Part shown: piece after piece, positions 9,243-18,695 of the stretch
How positions within the stretch are numbered: position 1 is the stretch's first letter
Layout: each line of letters opens with the position of its first letter
Assembly: GCF_003048595.2 (NCBI RefSeq)
Contig: NZ_CP049270.1
Span: forward strand, 868,001 to 932,000
DNA: 64,000 nucleotides
DNA from: Campylobacter concisus
GTDB taxonomy: Bacteria > Campylobacterota > Campylobacteria > Campylobacterales > Campylobacteraceae
Direction of reading: 5' to 3'
Notes under the pieces: model-generated
Database searches by the model: none
The model's input: the letters and a program-made list of their open reading frames with translations, nothing else
Told to the model about the DNA's origin: nothing
Position numbers and translations under genes: made by a program

Positions 9243-10420
9243 TAAATTTTGTAGCTTTTTACAAAATTTTCGATCCTCTCGATCGCTTTTTTTATGCTCT
9301 CGATGTCTGTCGCAAAGGAAATTCTAAAGTATCCCTCCATGCCAAAGCCCACACCTGGCACGGTCGCTACGTTCGCCTCTTCAAGCATTTTTTTGCAAAA
9401 TCTAAGCGAGTCACTATCTACATCTTTGCATTTTACAAATAGATAAAACGCGCCATCAGGCTTAACTACGCTTAGCCCAGGGATGGCATTTATCATCTCA
9501 ACTGCCACGTCGCGTCTTCTCTCATACTCTTTTCTCATGTTTTCGATATCGTCGTCGGTTTCTCCAAGAAGTGATGGGATAGCACCTATTTGCACGATCG
9601 AGCTAATGTTGCTTGTGCTTTGGCTTTGAAGCTTTTTGATGCCAGCAATTAGCCAGTCCATCGAGCTTGCTATATAGCCAAATCTCCAGCCAGGCATCGC
9701 GCCACACTTGCTTAGTCCATTTATCGTGACTGTTCTTTTGAAAAGATCCTCGCTCACTGAGGCTACTGCGTGAAATTCTTTGCCGTAGATCACTTTTTCA
9801 TAAATTTCATCGCTTGTAATGATGATGTCAGTGCCCTTTAAAACCTCGCCAAATGCCGCGATCTCCTCTTTTGTATAGACAGCTCCAGTTGGATTTGTCG
9901 GGTGATTTAGTGAAAATACTTTTGTTTTTGGTGTGATCGCTTTTTTTAGCTGCTCGGCTGTGACTTTGAAATTTGTGCTCTCGTCTGCCTCAATAAAGAC
10001 AGGCACGCCACCACAAAATTTAACTATCTCAGGGTAGCTCACCCAGTATGGAGATGGGATGATGACCTCGTCGCCTGGGTTGATAAGCGCTTGAAATACA
10101 TTAAAAAGTGAGTGTTTTGCGCCGATGTTTGTGACGATTTGATTTGCTTTGTAGTCAAGTCCGTTATCTCTTTTTAGCTTTGCTCTAATGGCATCTATAA
10201 CCTCAGGCAGGCCCGGCACTGGTGTGTATTTGCCGCTTTTGCTATCGTTATCAAGTGCGTTTTTTACAGTTTCTCTTATCTTTTTTGGAGTCATAAAGTC
10301 AGGCTCACCAGCTGAAAGCGAGATCACGTCGATGCCAGCAGCCTTCATCTCTTTGGCCTTTGTGCTGATAGCGATTGTGATTGATTCGCTCAATGTTTGC
10401 ATTCTGTTTGCTAGTTGCAT
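9242..10420 (-). CDS. aspB: aspartate aminotransferase (class I PLP)
   Basis: This is a fold-type I pyridoxal-phosphate aminotransferase that interconverts aspartate/oxaloacetate and glutamate/2-oxoglutarate. It shows SLSAGEPDF near the N-terminus, NHPTNPTGA for cofactor binding, TSDEIYE, and the Schiff-base lysine K238 in LSKCGAMPGWRFGY. A C-terminal arginine segment (GYFRISFAT) binds the substrate carboxylate. At 392 residues it has the usual length. AAAAAAGGACG precedes the ATG. Its coupling to thiS places thiazole synthesis under the same promoter. The aspB symbol follows C. jejuni usage. Confidence 0.9.
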   Translation of the reverse strand: MQLANRMQTLSESITIAISTKAKEMKAAGIDVISLSAGEPDFMTPKKIRETVKNALDNDSKSGKYTPVPGLPEVIDAIRAKLKRDNGLDYKANQIVTNIGAKHSLFNVFQALINPGDEVIIPSPYWVSYPEIVKFCGGVPVFIEADESTNFKVTAEQLKKAITPKTKVFSLNHPTNPTGAVYTKEEIAAFGEVLKGTDIIITSDEIYEKVIYGKEFHAVASVSEDLFKRTVTINGLSKCGAMPGWRFGYIASSMDWLIAGIKKLQSQSTSNISSIVQIGAIPSLLGETDDDIENMRKEYERRRDVAVEMINAIPGLSVVKPDGAFYLFVKCKDVDSDSLRFCKKMLEEANVATVPGVGFGMEGYFRISFATDIESIKKAIERIENFVKSYKI

Positions 10421-10432
10421 TTTCGTCCTTTT

Positions 10433-12268
10433 TTAGTTGATTGTCTTTAAGTAGCTATTATCATTTAAAAATAGATAAAGTTCGCCCAAAATTTGCTTCT
10501 TTTGTGTTTCGTTTATCAGAGTTGATTTCTCTAAGCGCTCATTTAGAGTGTCTTGGATCTCGTAGATATCGTAGTCCATGTCCTCCATGATATCAAGGAT
10601 CGACTGGCTCTCTAGTAAATTTGTAACCTTGTAGCCGTCACTTGTTATCTCCACGGTAGCTTCTGTTGGATGAGTAAAGAGATTGTGCTTCATGCCGATC
10701 ACCTCTTGATATGCGCCAACTAGGAAAAATCCCAAGAAATAATCCTCCTTCTCCACATCCACGTCGTGCAAAAGCAGTGGATTTTTCTCGTCATCATAGC
10801 TGATCTCACCGTCGCTATCGCATGTGATATCCCAGATCGAAGCTGGCAGGGTAGGGCGCTCATCGAGCCTGTCAAGTGGCATGATAGGGAAATTTTGCTT
10901 TAGCCCCCAAAAGTCTGGCAAGCTTTGAAAGATTGAGAAATTTAGCAGGTATCTCTCTTGAACCTCTTTTTGAATTTTGGTTAGATCGCTTGAGTTGCTC
11001 TTGTTGCCAAGCATCACGACAGCCTTTTTGCTAATGAGCCTTAAAAGCACCTCTGCGTTTGATCTATCTTGCAGATCGACATAGCCTAGATCAAAGAGCG
11101 TGAGGATGCTCTCGGTGTGGTGGATGGCGTCATGCAGGTATTCTAGAGCGTTTGAAGGCTTGATTGACTTGTAAAGATCAACTAGCTCGGTTATCAAATT
11201 TGGATTGTTTTTCTTTAAATTTAGCTTCTCTTCGGTGTATTCTTGAGAAAATAGCTCAAGCACGGGAGCAACCAAAAGTGCATGAGAAGCGGCGATGTAG
11301 CGACCTGACTCGATGAAAATATCTGGCTCGATCTCCTTTTTTTGCTCGCTTATGGTTTTAAGCATATAAACAACGTCGTTTGCGTATTCGTTTAGCGTAT
11401 AGTTTCTGCTGCTCTCCTCTTTAAACTGCGAGTACTCGATCGCTAGACCACCACCTAAATTTATCGCTTTTAAATTTGAGGCGCCCATTTTTCTAAGCTC
11501 AGCGTAGATGTTGCCAGCCTCGATGAGTGCTTTTTTGAGCGGATGGATTTCGCTTATTTGAGAGCCGATATGAAAGTGTATCATCGTGAAATTTTCAAGT
11601 AAATTTGCCTTTTTTAGCATCTTTACAGCTTCTATTAGCTCAGTTGATGTTAGTCCAAATTTAGAGTGTATGCCTCCACTTTTTGCCCAGAGCCCCGATC
11701 CTGTCGAGTGCAGTCTTACTCTAAGTCCGATCTTTGGTTTTGGTTTAAAACGCTCTTTTGCGATGGCGATTATCGCTTCAAGCTCGTTTAAGCCCTCGAT
11801 CGTTAGCGTGATATTATGACCCATTTCAGCGGCGATAAAGCCTATGTTTATCATCTCTTTATCTTTAAAGCCATTTACTGTTATAGGCGCTTTGTCGTTG
11901 TTATAAGCCATAGTTAGAAGTAGCTCAGCCTTACTACCAGCCTCAAGGCCGTAGTTGTAGGGCTTGCCAAGGCGAACTAGGTTTTTTACAAAGCCTGGAT
12001 ATTGATTGACCTTAAGCGGAAAGACGGCATTAAAGCTGCCTTTGTAGGCAAATTCTTTCTTTGCCTTTGCAAAGCTTGCGTGGATCTGCTCGATCTGCTT
12101 TTGGATAAGGTGCGGAAATCGAAGCAGCAGCGGCCCTCTGTAGCCATCGTCTCTGATCTCTTTAACGATGTCGATGATCGCTGGCTTGCTAGCTTCGTTT
12201 ATGCAGACTTTGCCATCTTCTATCACAAAATTTGAATTGCCCCAAATGCTAAGTCCAAAATCATTCAT
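10433..12268 (-). CDS. speA: biosynthetic arginine decarboxylase
   Basis: SpeA makes agmatine from arginine, the first step of a polyamine route to putrescine or spermidine. The 611-residue protein has the alanine-racemase-like fold: the PLP lysine K86 in FPLKVNQY, the glycine-rich NLGGGLAIEY region, HFHIGSQI, and a C-terminal TCDSDGEI motif carrying the active-site cysteine. Its start overlaps the hisS stop by four bases (ATGA). The same hisS-speA order occurs in C. jejuni. Confidence 0.95.
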   Translation of the reverse strand: MNDFGLSIWGNSNFVIEDGKVCINEASKPAIIDIVKEIRDDGYRGPLLLRFPHLIQKQIEQIHASFAKAKKEFAYKGSFNAVFPLKVNQYPGFVKNLVRLGKPYNYGLEAGSKAELLLTMAYNNDKAPITVNGFKDKEMINIGFIAAEMGHNITLTIEGLNELEAIIAIAKERFKPKPKIGLRVRLHSTGSGLWAKSGGIHSKFGLTSTELIEAVKMLKKANLLENFTMIHFHIGSQISEIHPLKKALIEAGNIYAELRKMGASNLKAINLGGGLAIEYSQFKEESSRNYTLNEYANDVVYMLKTISEQKKEIEPDIFIESGRYIAASHALLVAPVLELFSQEYTEEKLNLKKNNPNLITELVDLYKSIKPSNALEYLHDAIHHTESILTLFDLGYVDLQDRSNAEVLLRLISKKAVVMLGNKSNSSDLTKIQKEVQERYLLNFSIFQSLPDFWGLKQNFPIMPLDRLDERPTLPASIWDITCDSDGEISYDDEKNPLLLHDVDVEKEDYFLGFFLVGAYQEVIGMKHNLFTHPTEATVEITSDGYKVTNLLESQSILDIMEDMDYDIYEIQDTLNERLEKSTLINETQKKQILGELYLFLNDNSYLKTIN

Positions 12269-13491
12269 CCCAGCTCCTTTTCAAGCTCATCTAAATTTAT
12301 TGTTTTTTCGTCTTTGGTCTCTAAATTTTTATACCAAATTTTATTCTCTTTCATCTCATTTTCGCCCACGCAAAGGAAAATTTTTGCATTTTTATTGTCG
12401 GCATTTTGCAGATGTTTTTGAAGCTTTTTAGCTTCATATGAAATTTCAACCTGATATTTTTTGCGAAGCTTTGAGCCAAGCGCATAGACAAAGTCCAAAT
12501 TTGGCGCATCAAGCGCGCAAAGATAAACCCCAGCTCGCTCATCTTCAGCTTCGCCTAAAATTTCCATTATCCTCTCAACTCCCATCGCAAAGCCAACGCC
12601 ATAGCTTGCTCTACCGCCAAGATACTCAACGAGCCTGTCGTATCTACCACCACCTGCGACCGCGCTTTGTGAGCCGATCTCGTTGCTGATAAACTCAAAC
12701 GCCGTCTTACAGTAGTAGTCTAGGCCACGAACTAGCTTAGTGTCTATCTCAAATTTGACGCCATTTGCGGTTAAAATTTCTTGAAGTTTTGTAAAGTCAG
12801 CCTGCGCCTCATCGCTTAGACTATCAGTAATGACTGGAGCATTTTTATAAATTTCTTGGCAGCTCTCGACCTTGCAGTCAAGCACACGGATAGGGTTTAA
12901 AAGCTTGCGTCTTTTGCAGTCTTCGCAAATTTTTTCGTCGTTTTCATCTAGAAATTTGACAAGCTTCTCTTTGTACGACTTCATCGAGCTCTCGTCGCCA
13001 AGCGAGTTTATTTTTAGGGTTGTTTTTATATTGAGCCTGTTAAAAATTTCGCTCACCATCAAAATAATGCTCGCATCCTCATATATGCTGCCCTCGCCAA
13101 AGCACTCACAGCCAAACTGGTGAAACTCTCTTAAACGGCCTTTTTGTGGGCGCTCGTAACGAAACATCGAGCCGTGATAAAAGCAGCGTTTTGTCACATT
13201 TGCCCTATCAAGCTTCGCCTCGATAAACGCTCTAACCACGCCAGCAGTGCCCTCAGGACGTAAGCAAACGTCGTTGCCACCTTTGTCTTCAAACTGATAC
13301 ATCTCTTTGCCCACGATGTCGCTACTCTCGCCAACACTTCTTTTAAAAAGCGCCGTCTCTTCGAGGTGCGGAGTTAAAATTTGCTCATATCCGTAGTTTT
13401 TTGCGACTTCCTCGCAGGTTTTGATTATTTGTGCATAAAGTTTCGCACGAGCTGGAAGCATATCTTTCATGCCACGAAGTGCCGTTATCAT
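12265..13491 (-). CDS. hisS: histidine--tRNA ligase
   Basis: This class II aminoacyl-tRNA synthetase has 408 residues. Motif 2 is seen around FRYERPQKGRLREFHQFG and motif 3 at GVGFAMGVERIM. The histidine-specific stretches LRPEGTAGVVRAF and LVRGLDYYC are present, followed by the C-terminal anticodon-binding domain. The ATG has AAAGGATAATGCG upstream. It is followed by speA with a four-base overlap and preceded by tmk with a 30-base gap. Confidence 0.97.
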   Translation of the reverse strand: MITALRGMKDMLPARAKLYAQIIKTCEEVAKNYGYEQILTPHLEETALFKRSVGESSDIVGKEMYQFEDKGGNDVCLRPEGTAGVVRAFIEAKLDRANVTKRCFYHGSMFRYERPQKGRLREFHQFGCECFGEGSIYEDASIILMVSEIFNRLNIKTTLKINSLGDESSMKSYKEKLVKFLDENDEKICEDCKRRKLLNPIRVLDCKVESCQEIYKNAPVITDSLSDEAQADFTKLQEILTANGVKFEIDTKLVRGLDYYCKTAFEFISNEIGSQSAVAGGGRYDRLVEYLGGRASYGVGFAMGVERIMEILGEAEDERAGVYLCALDAPNLDFVYALGSKLRKKYQVEISYEAKKLQKHLQNADNKNAKIFLCVGENEMKENKIWYKNLETKDEKTINLDELEKELG

Positions 13492-13521
13492 CGCATTATC
13501 CTTTTTTTATTTTTTGTGATT

Positions 13522-14109
13522 TTACTTAAAATTTATAAAATTTTCTATCTCTTTTGAAATTAGCTCTATGCTTTTAGAAGCATCTATAAAAAGTGTATCA
13601 AAGTAGTTTTTGATAAGAATTTGCTTCATTAGGCTTTGCACTTTTAAAAGATATTCTAGGCCGCGAGCCTCGATCTTATCGCTTGTACCTCTACTTTTTA
13701 GGCGTGTACCTATTAGCTCATAGCTCGCCTCAAAAAAGATGATCTTATCTGCAAATTTATTATTTAGTGCAAATTTATTAAGCTCTAAAAGCACGTTCTC
13801 ATCTAAGTTTTCATCATTTGCCAAAGCGTAGGCGATGCCAGAGATAAAGCCTCTGTCGCTTAAAATGAGCCTACCTAAATTTGGTTGGATCAGCTTTTCA
13901 AAATGCTCAGCTCTGTCAGCCAAAAAGAGTAAAATTTCAGCCCTTTTGCCTATTTTTATGCTCGAGCTTAGCAAAATTTCTCGCAGATTTTCACCTAGCT
14001 GCGTGCCACCTGGCTCTTTTGTGACAATGGCGTCAGGAAATTTAGAAGCTAAAATTTCTATCTGCGTGCTCTTGCCAACGCCATCTATGCCTTCAAACAA
14101 AACATACAT
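13522..14109 (-). CDS. tmk: thymidylate kinase
   Basis: Thymidylate kinase phosphorylates dTMP to dTDP. The N-terminal P-loop reads FEGIDGVGKST (residues 5-15). The DRG-type motif LSDRGFISGIAYA and the lid region near GTRLKSRGTSDKIE follow. The length of 195 residues is slightly shorter than E. coli Tmk (213). It starts two bases after the coaD stop. An internal TTKEPGGTQLGE-like segment (VTKEPGGTQLGE) is a second family hallmark. Confidence 0.95.
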   Translation of the reverse strand: MYVLFEGIDGVGKSTQIEILASKFPDAIVTKEPGGTQLGENLREILLSSSIKIGKRAEILLFLADRAEHFEKLIQPNLGRLILSDRGFISGIAYALANDENLDENVLLELNKFALNNKFADKIIFFEASYELIGTRLKSRGTSDKIEARGLEYLLKVQSLMKQILIKNYFDTLFIDASKSIELISKEIENFINFK

Positions 14110-14111
14110 TT

Positions 14112-14582
14112 TTACGCCTTTAAATTTTTAAGAATTTTTGCTGGCACTAGGTTGCTCACGTCGCCGTCGTGGCGTAAGACTGAGCGGACGATCGAGCTTG
14201 AGATGAAGGCGTTATTTAAGCTTGGCATAAGATAAACCGTCTCAAATTCGTCCCAAAGTGCTGCGTTTGCGTAGCCTATTTGTAGCTCATACTCAAAGTC
14301 ACTAACCGCTCTAAGGCCCCTGATTACGGTGTTTATGCCGTGTGATTTAGCAAAATCAACAAGCAAGTTATCAAAGCCAAGCACGCTTACATTGTCAAGC
14401 TCACAAACTGCTTCTTTTGCCATCTCGATGCGTTTTTCATGTGTAAACATCGGCTGCTTGCTGTCACTTTTTGCAACTGCGACGATTACCTTATCAAAAA
14501 TTTTCGTAGCCCTTATGATAACGTCTAAATGGCCGTTTGTGATGGGGTCAAAGGTCCCTGGATAGATGCAAGATTTTTTCAA
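14112..14582 (-). CDS. coaD: phosphopantetheine adenylyltransferase
   Basis: CoaD transfers AMP to 4'-phosphopantetheine in coenzyme A synthesis. It carries the nucleotidyltransferase motif YPGTFDPITNGHLD at the N-terminus and ISSSIVR near the C-terminus. I chose the TTG at 14582, which overlaps the ubiX stop (TTGA), has AAAGGTGG upstream and aligns exactly with the N-terminus of E. coli CoaD. A GTG at 14591 would add three residues but has no spaced ribosome binding site. The length (156) matches the family. Confidence 0.93.
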   Translation of the reverse strand: MKKSCIYPGTFDPITNGHLDVIIRATKIFDKVIVAVAKSDSKQPMFTHEKRIEMAKEAVCELDNVSVLGFDNLLVDFAKSHGINTVIRGLRAVSDFEYELQIGYANAALWDEFETVYLMPSLNNAFISSSIVRSVLRHDGDVSNLVPAKILKNLKA

Positions 14583-15130
14583 ATTTGCCACCTTTTGTAA
14601 AGATTATTTTCGATTTTTAAGGCATCAAGCCACTTGCCGATGATAAAATTTTCCATATCAAGAAGGCTCTTTATCTCTGCGTAGTAGCCTAAAACTGGGG
14701 GTGCGATGATAGCTCCAAGAGACGAGAGTAGCTGCATTTGAGAAAGCGCGATCGTAGAAAATGGCATCTCTCTAACGCCTAAAACAAGACCCTGTCTCTC
14801 TTTTAGTGCGACACTTGCGGCTCTTGTGATGAGCGTGTCGCTTATGCCGTTTGCAACTTTTGCTAGGGTGTTGGTAGAACAGGGCGCTATGATCATCGCC
14901 TCCGTGCCAAACGAGCCAGAAGCCGGGCCTGCACCAAGGTCTTGATCATCATAAATTTTCACACCAATATCATCTAAATTTAACTTCAAATTTTCCTCAG
15001 CCTCCAAGACTTTCATGGCATTTTTACTAACTATGACATGCGCCTCACAGCTATCTTTTGCAGCATTTATTAGCTTTAGAAAAAGCCCAGCCCCACTTGC
15101 TCCGGTGGCTGCAAAAACTACCTTTTTCAT
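14579..15130 (-). CDS. ubiX: flavin prenyltransferase UbiX
   Basis: UbiX joins a dimethylallyl group to FMN to make the prenyl-FMN cofactor of UbiD-type decarboxylases. The 183-residue flavoprotein begins KKVVFAATGASGAG and carries the conserved MIIAPCSTNTLAKVANGISDTLITRAASVALKE-type region (read as separate motifs CSTNTLAK and ITRAA), then PFSTIALSQM and APPVLGYY. It overlaps flgA by four bases and coaD by a few. The genes form a short operon without an evident functional link. Confidence 0.93.
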   Translation of the reverse strand: MKKVVFAATGASGAGLFLKLINAAKDSCEAHVIVSKNAMKVLEAEENLKLNLDDIGVKIYDDQDLGAGPASGSFGTEAMIIAPCSTNTLAKVANGISDTLITRAASVALKERQGLVLGVREMPFSTIALSQMQLLSSLGAIIAPPVLGYYAEIKSLLDMENFIIGKWLDALKIENNLYKRWQI

Positions 15131-15990
15131 CTTATAACTGCCTCATCTTTGCCTGAAACTGTGGCCTGTAAAATTTTATTATCTTTTGTTCTTATCTTTA
15201 TCATATCACCTAGATTTCCATCCTCAAGAGCCTTTACCTCAGCAATTATGTTAACTCCATCCTCGCTTAAAACTGCATTTAGCATTTGACCTTTTTTGAC
15301 TAAGCTTATGGCGTTAAACTGACGCTTGGTTAAAATTTCACCACTTTTTATCTGCACTTTTGTTATAAGAGCTAAGCTATTTGAGCTAGAAAGTGCATCT
15401 TTTGGCCATTTGCCAAACTCGATCATCGTTGGCTGATAGTCAAGCAGGCTTAAAATGTGGTTTGTATTCATTGAATTTATTGCTATGAAGGCTGGCATCT
15501 TAGCGTTAAAGCTAAATTTAAAATAGATGCTTTTTAGACTCAGATCAACATCCTCAAATGATGCTCTAAATGTACCTTTTTGACTATTTTGATCACCTAA
15601 AAAGATATTTTTTAGGACAAGTTCTTTGAAATTTGCTGGAAGTTTATTTTGTGGACTGATGCTAAGATCGCTTATGCTGATACCAGGATATTCATCGCTA
15701 ATTGATCTTAAAAATCGCATTTGAATCTCATCCATAATAGAGCAGTTTTTTACAAAAGCAACGCTTCCACCGCTTTTGTCATTATATGTTTTAAAATTTG
15801 CTGTTAGAATTTCATAGAGTTTTTTGCTATCTATCTTGGCTGCTCTTTTGCCCTCTAGGTTTAAAATTTCATTGTCTTCGCCTTCAAAGCCAAAAGTACT
15901 AAGTGAAATTTGGTCATTTACAACGCAATACATTGGATAGATGCTGACTTCATTTGCAAAAAGTTTTGTGGAAAGTAAAAAAATGAGCAT
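15127..15990 (-). CDS. flgA: flagellar basal body P-ring formation protein FlgA
   Basis: FlgA is a periplasmic chaperone for P-ring assembly around the flagellar rod. The start at 15990 gives a signal peptide (MLIFLLSTKLFANE). A longer open frame reaches 16113 but runs through the tRNA-Gly gene, so it is rejected. The C-terminal half (about residues 205-287) is the SAF/ChapFlgA domain with KSGEILTKRQF, VKKGQMLNAVL and GDMIKIRTKDNKILQATV. At 287 residues it is longer than E. coli FlgA (219). No other flagellar gene is nearby, as in C. jejuni. Confidence 0.88.
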   Translation of the reverse strand: MLIFLLSTKLFANEVSIYPMYCVVNDQISLSTFGFEGEDNEILNLEGKRAAKIDSKKLYEILTANFKTYNDKSGGSVAFVKNCSIMDEIQMRFLRSISDEYPGISISDLSISPQNKLPANFKELVLKNIFLGDQNSQKGTFRASFEDVDLSLKSIYFKFSFNAKMPAFIAINSMNTNHILSLLDYQPTMIEFGKWPKDALSSSNSLALITKVQIKSGEILTKRQFNAISLVKKGQMLNAVLSEDGVNIIAEVKALEDGNLGDMIKIRTKDNKILQATVSGKDEAVIR

Positions 15991-15998
15991 AAAAAAGA

Positions 15999-16073
15999 TG
16001 GAGCGGGAAACGAGATTCGAACTCGCGACCCCAACCTTGGCAAGGTTGTGCTCTACCCCTGAGCTATTCCCGC
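15999..16073 (-). tRNA. tRNA-Gly (GCC)
   Basis: The minus strand folds into a full cloverleaf. Acceptor arms GCGGGAA and TTCCCGC pair perfectly. The D arm is GCTC/GAGC, the anticodon stem CAACC/GGTTG encloses loop TTGCCAA with anticodon GCC, and the T arm is GCGAG TTCGAAT CTCGT. Discriminator T and an encoded CCA end it at 15999. It lies eight bases upstream of the flgA ATG, so flgA may be transcribed through the tRNA and freed by tRNA end processing. Confidence 0.97.
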
Positions 16074-16123
16074 AATCAAAATGAAGTCCGCATTTTAACA
16101 GATTGTTTTTCATTTGTCAAGGA

Positions 16124-17284
16124 TTATGGAAGTTTTATTAGTGAAATTTCATCATTTTTCAAAATTTCACTTTGATCTGGGCTGGTTATCAACACAAAAT
16201 CACTCTTTAAGATATGTTTTATCATGCCTGAGCCATATTTTCCGCCGTCAGTTGCTTTAAATTTACCATCAGTTACATTGCCAAATACCGCATTTGCTCT
16301 GCCAGATTTTACCTTTAAATTTTCACCATTTACTGCTTTTTGCGTCACAAAACATTCGTCTTTTAAAAGTGGTAAAACAAGCATCATTAGGCATAGATAT
16401 GCTGCCATTGGATTTCCAGGGAGCACAAAGACAAGCTTGCCATCTTTTTCATAAGCCTTACAAGGTCTGCCAGGTCTTATGTCAAGATGTGAGAAAATTT
16501 CGCTGTATCCAAGCTCGCTTAGAGCTATTTTCATAAAGTCGGCCTCACCAGCGCTTGCTCCGCCAGAGCAGATAACAATATCGTAGTGCGCAGCGTTTAA
16601 AAATGCCTCTTTTACGGCGCTAAGTTCATCTTTTATGATGCCAATATATGAGCTTTTTTGACTTATGGAGCTTAAAAGTGCGGTTATGCCAAAGGCATTT
16701 GCGTTGTAAATTTCATCTTCGCTCGCTCTTTGCCAAGGCTCAATGATCTCATTTCCGCTTGAGTAAACTGCAATGCTTGGCTGCTTTTTTACATCTATAA
16801 AGCTTATGCCCTGAGCCGCTAACATCATCACGCTTCTTGTATTTAAAATCTCACCACTTTTTAGGAGAATTTCGCCTATTTTCGCCTCTTCGCCTTTAAA
16901 GCGGTAGGCATCACCTTTTTTAAGCTTCTCTGGCGCTTTTACAAACTCGCCCTCAACGATGCAGTCTTCAAACCTCATGACCGTGTCAGCACCCTTTGGC
17001 ATCTTAGCACCTGTCATTATCTTCACGCACTCATTTTTGCCGATGCTTAGCTGCTCTTTGTCGCCTGCAAAGGCGCTTGCGATGATCTTGTAAGGCTTAT
17101 CTTTTTCATAAAATTTGACCGCAAATCCATCAAGCGCTGAGTTGTCAAAGCAAGGCAAGTCTTTGACTGCTATCACGTCATTTGCTAATGTTTTACCAAG
17201 AGCCTCACTAAGAGGTAAAATTTCACTCTCATTTTTTGGTTTAAATTTAGCTTTTAAAGCTTCAAGTGCATCATTTGCAAGCAT
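16124..17284 (-). CDS. moeA: molybdopterin molybdenumtransferase MoeA
   Basis: MoeA inserts molybdate into adenylylated molybdopterin, the step after Mog (4513-5052). The 386-residue protein shows DNSALDGFAV, KIMTGAKMPKGADTVMRFED and the nucleotide-binding SGGASAGEADF. The RPGRPC segment and VLPGNPMAAYLCL follow. The ATG is preceded by TGAGGAGTAAAA and lies two bases after the murA stop. The moeA-murA pairing matches C. jejuni. Confidence 0.95.
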   Translation of the reverse strand: MLANDALEALKAKFKPKNESEILPLSEALGKTLANDVIAVKDLPCFDNSALDGFAVKFYEKDKPYKIIASAFAGDKEQLSIGKNECVKIMTGAKMPKGADTVMRFEDCIVEGEFVKAPEKLKKGDAYRFKGEEAKIGEILLKSGEILNTRSVMMLAAQGISFIDVKKQPSIAVYSSGNEIIEPWQRASEDEIYNANAFGITALLSSISQKSSYIGIIKDELSAVKEAFLNAAHYDIVICSGGASAGEADFMKIALSELGYSEIFSHLDIRPGRPCKAYEKDGKLVFVLPGNPMAAYLCLMMLVLPLLKDECFVTQKAVNGENLKVKSGRANAVFGNVTDGKFKATDGGKYGSGMIKHILKSDFVLITSPDQSEILKNDEISLIKLP

Positions 17285-17286
17285 TT

Positions 17287-18552
17287 TTACTCCTCAAGCC
17301 TAACAATATTTGCTCCAAGGCTTTTAAATTTCTCTTCCAGCCTCTCATAGCCTCTATCAAGGTGGTAAATTCTATGCACCAAGCTCTCGCCATTTGCGAT
17401 GAGAGCGGCTAGTATTAGGGCTGAGCTAGCTCTAAGGTCAGTCGCCATCACGTCTGCTGCATTTAAATTTGCAGGGGCGTAAACGCTTGCGATATGTCCA
17501 TTTAGGCGGATGTCAGCGCCCATTCTAGCTAGTTCACTAACGTGCATAAAGCGGTTTTCAAAAAGTCTCTCATCTATCGTGCTAACGCCATTTGCCGCAA
17601 GGCAAAGCGCCATAAATTGAGCTTGCATATCTGTCGGAAAGCCCGGATACTCGGTGGTTCTTATCTCTACTGGTTTTATCTCTTTTGCTGGCAATATCGT
17701 GATCTTGTCGCCATCTACTTCGATACCAAAGCCCATCTCTTCAAATTTATTTAAAATGGCTGTCATATGGGTTGCATTTGCCTTTGTGACTGAAATTTTG
17801 CTATTTGTTATAGCTCCAGCACAAAGGTATGTGCCAGCTTCGATCCTATCAGGGATGACCTCGATATCGCAAATTTCAAGTAACTTTTGACCGCTGCCAG
17901 TGATCTTTAGCTCGCTCGTGCCGATGCCTTCTATTTTAACGCCACTTTTTGCCAAAATTTCACAAATTTGCACCACTTCAGGCTCAAGTGCTACGTTAAA
18001 AAGCTCTGTCGTGCCGTGAGCTAGGGCTGCTGCCATGATGATATTTTCGCTGCCAGTTACGGTGATCTTATCAAAAACGATCTTTGCTCCTTTTAGTCCA
18101 TTTGGTGCTGTTGCAACGACGTAGCCTTGCTTTATTTCGATATTTGCTCCCATTTTTTCGAGTGCATTTAGATGCAGATCAATAGGTCTTTGTCCGATCG
18201 CACATCCTCCAGGTAGGCTCACTTCGCAGTGTCCAAAGCGCGCTAGAAGCGGACCAAGTGTCAAGATAGAAGCGCGCATCTTTCTAACAATGTCGTAGTT
18301 TGCCGTTGTCGAATTTACACTGCTAGTGTCGATACTTAGCGAGTTTTCATCTTTAAATTCACACTTTGCTCCTAGATTAGTTAGCAGTTGGCAAAGCGTT
18401 TTTATATCAGCGACATTTGGGATATTTGTTAAATTTACACTTTTTTTTGCAAGTAAGGTTAGGGCGATAATCGGTAGAGCAGCATTTTTGGCACCGCTTA
18501 TTTTTACTTCGCCACTTAATTTTGCATTTCCTTTTATCTTTAAATAGTGCAT
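17287..18552 (-). CDS. murA: UDP-N-acetylglucosamine 1-carboxyvinyltransferase
   Basis: MurA performs the first committed step of peptidoglycan synthesis, adding enolpyruvate to UDP-GlcNAc. The inverted alpha/beta barrel repeats are evident. The active-site cysteine is present (C117 in [14 protein letters not shown]), so the fosfomycin-sensitive form is expected. The conserved [17 protein letters not shown] and the C-terminal [15 protein letters not shown] are present. Two adjacent ATG codons (18555, 18552) are possible starts; I give the second. A clean TATAAT lies about 40 bases upstream. Confidence 0.95.
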   Translation of the reverse strand: MHYLKIKGNAKLSGEVKISGAKNAALPIIALTLLAKKSVNLTNIPNVADIKTLCQLLTNLGAKCEFKDENSLSIDTSSVNSTTANYDIVRKMRASILTLGPLLARFGHCEVSLPGGCAIGQRPIDLHLNALEKMGANIEIKQGYVVATAPNGLKGAKIVFDKITVTGSENIIMAAALAHGTTELFNVALEPEVVQICEILAKSGVKIEGIGTSELKITGSGQKLLEICDIEVIPDRIEAGTYLCAGAITNSKISVTKANATHMTAILNKFEEMGFGIEVDGDKITILPAKEIKPVEIRTTEYPGFPTDMQAQFMALCLAANGVSTIDERLFENRFMHVSELARMGADIRLNGHIASVYAPANLNAADVMATDLRASSALILAALIANGESLVHRIYHLDRGYERLEEKFKSLGANIVRLEE

Positions 18553-18592
18553 CATTGTTTTTTTGCCTTAAGAAAATATATTTTTTGCCGAT

Positions 18593-18598
18593 ATTATA
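18593..18598 (-). promoter_or_regulatory. candidate -10 element for murA-moeA
   Basis: TATAAT on the minus strand lies 41 bases before the murA ATG, with T-rich DNA behind it as in Campylobacter sigma70 promoters. The region 18556-18695 is the only intergenic space between murA and the divergent lipoprotein gene, so a promoter is needed here. Confidence 0.5.
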
Positions 18599-18695
18599 TT
18601 GCTTTTTAACTTAGAATAAAGAAAGCAAAGCACTATTTCCGGTTCATTTACGTTTAAAAGTTAAAATTGCAAACACTAAAATTTTGGATATAAAT

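Noticed and set aside
9242-9300. TPP riboswitch before the thi genes
   Set aside because: thiS overlaps aspB, leaving no leader, and no TPP-aptamer sequence was recognised around aspB.
15991-16113. N-terminal extension of flgA through an upstream ATG
   Set aside because: The added codons lie in the tRNA-Gly gene, and the start at 15990 gives a proper signal peptide.
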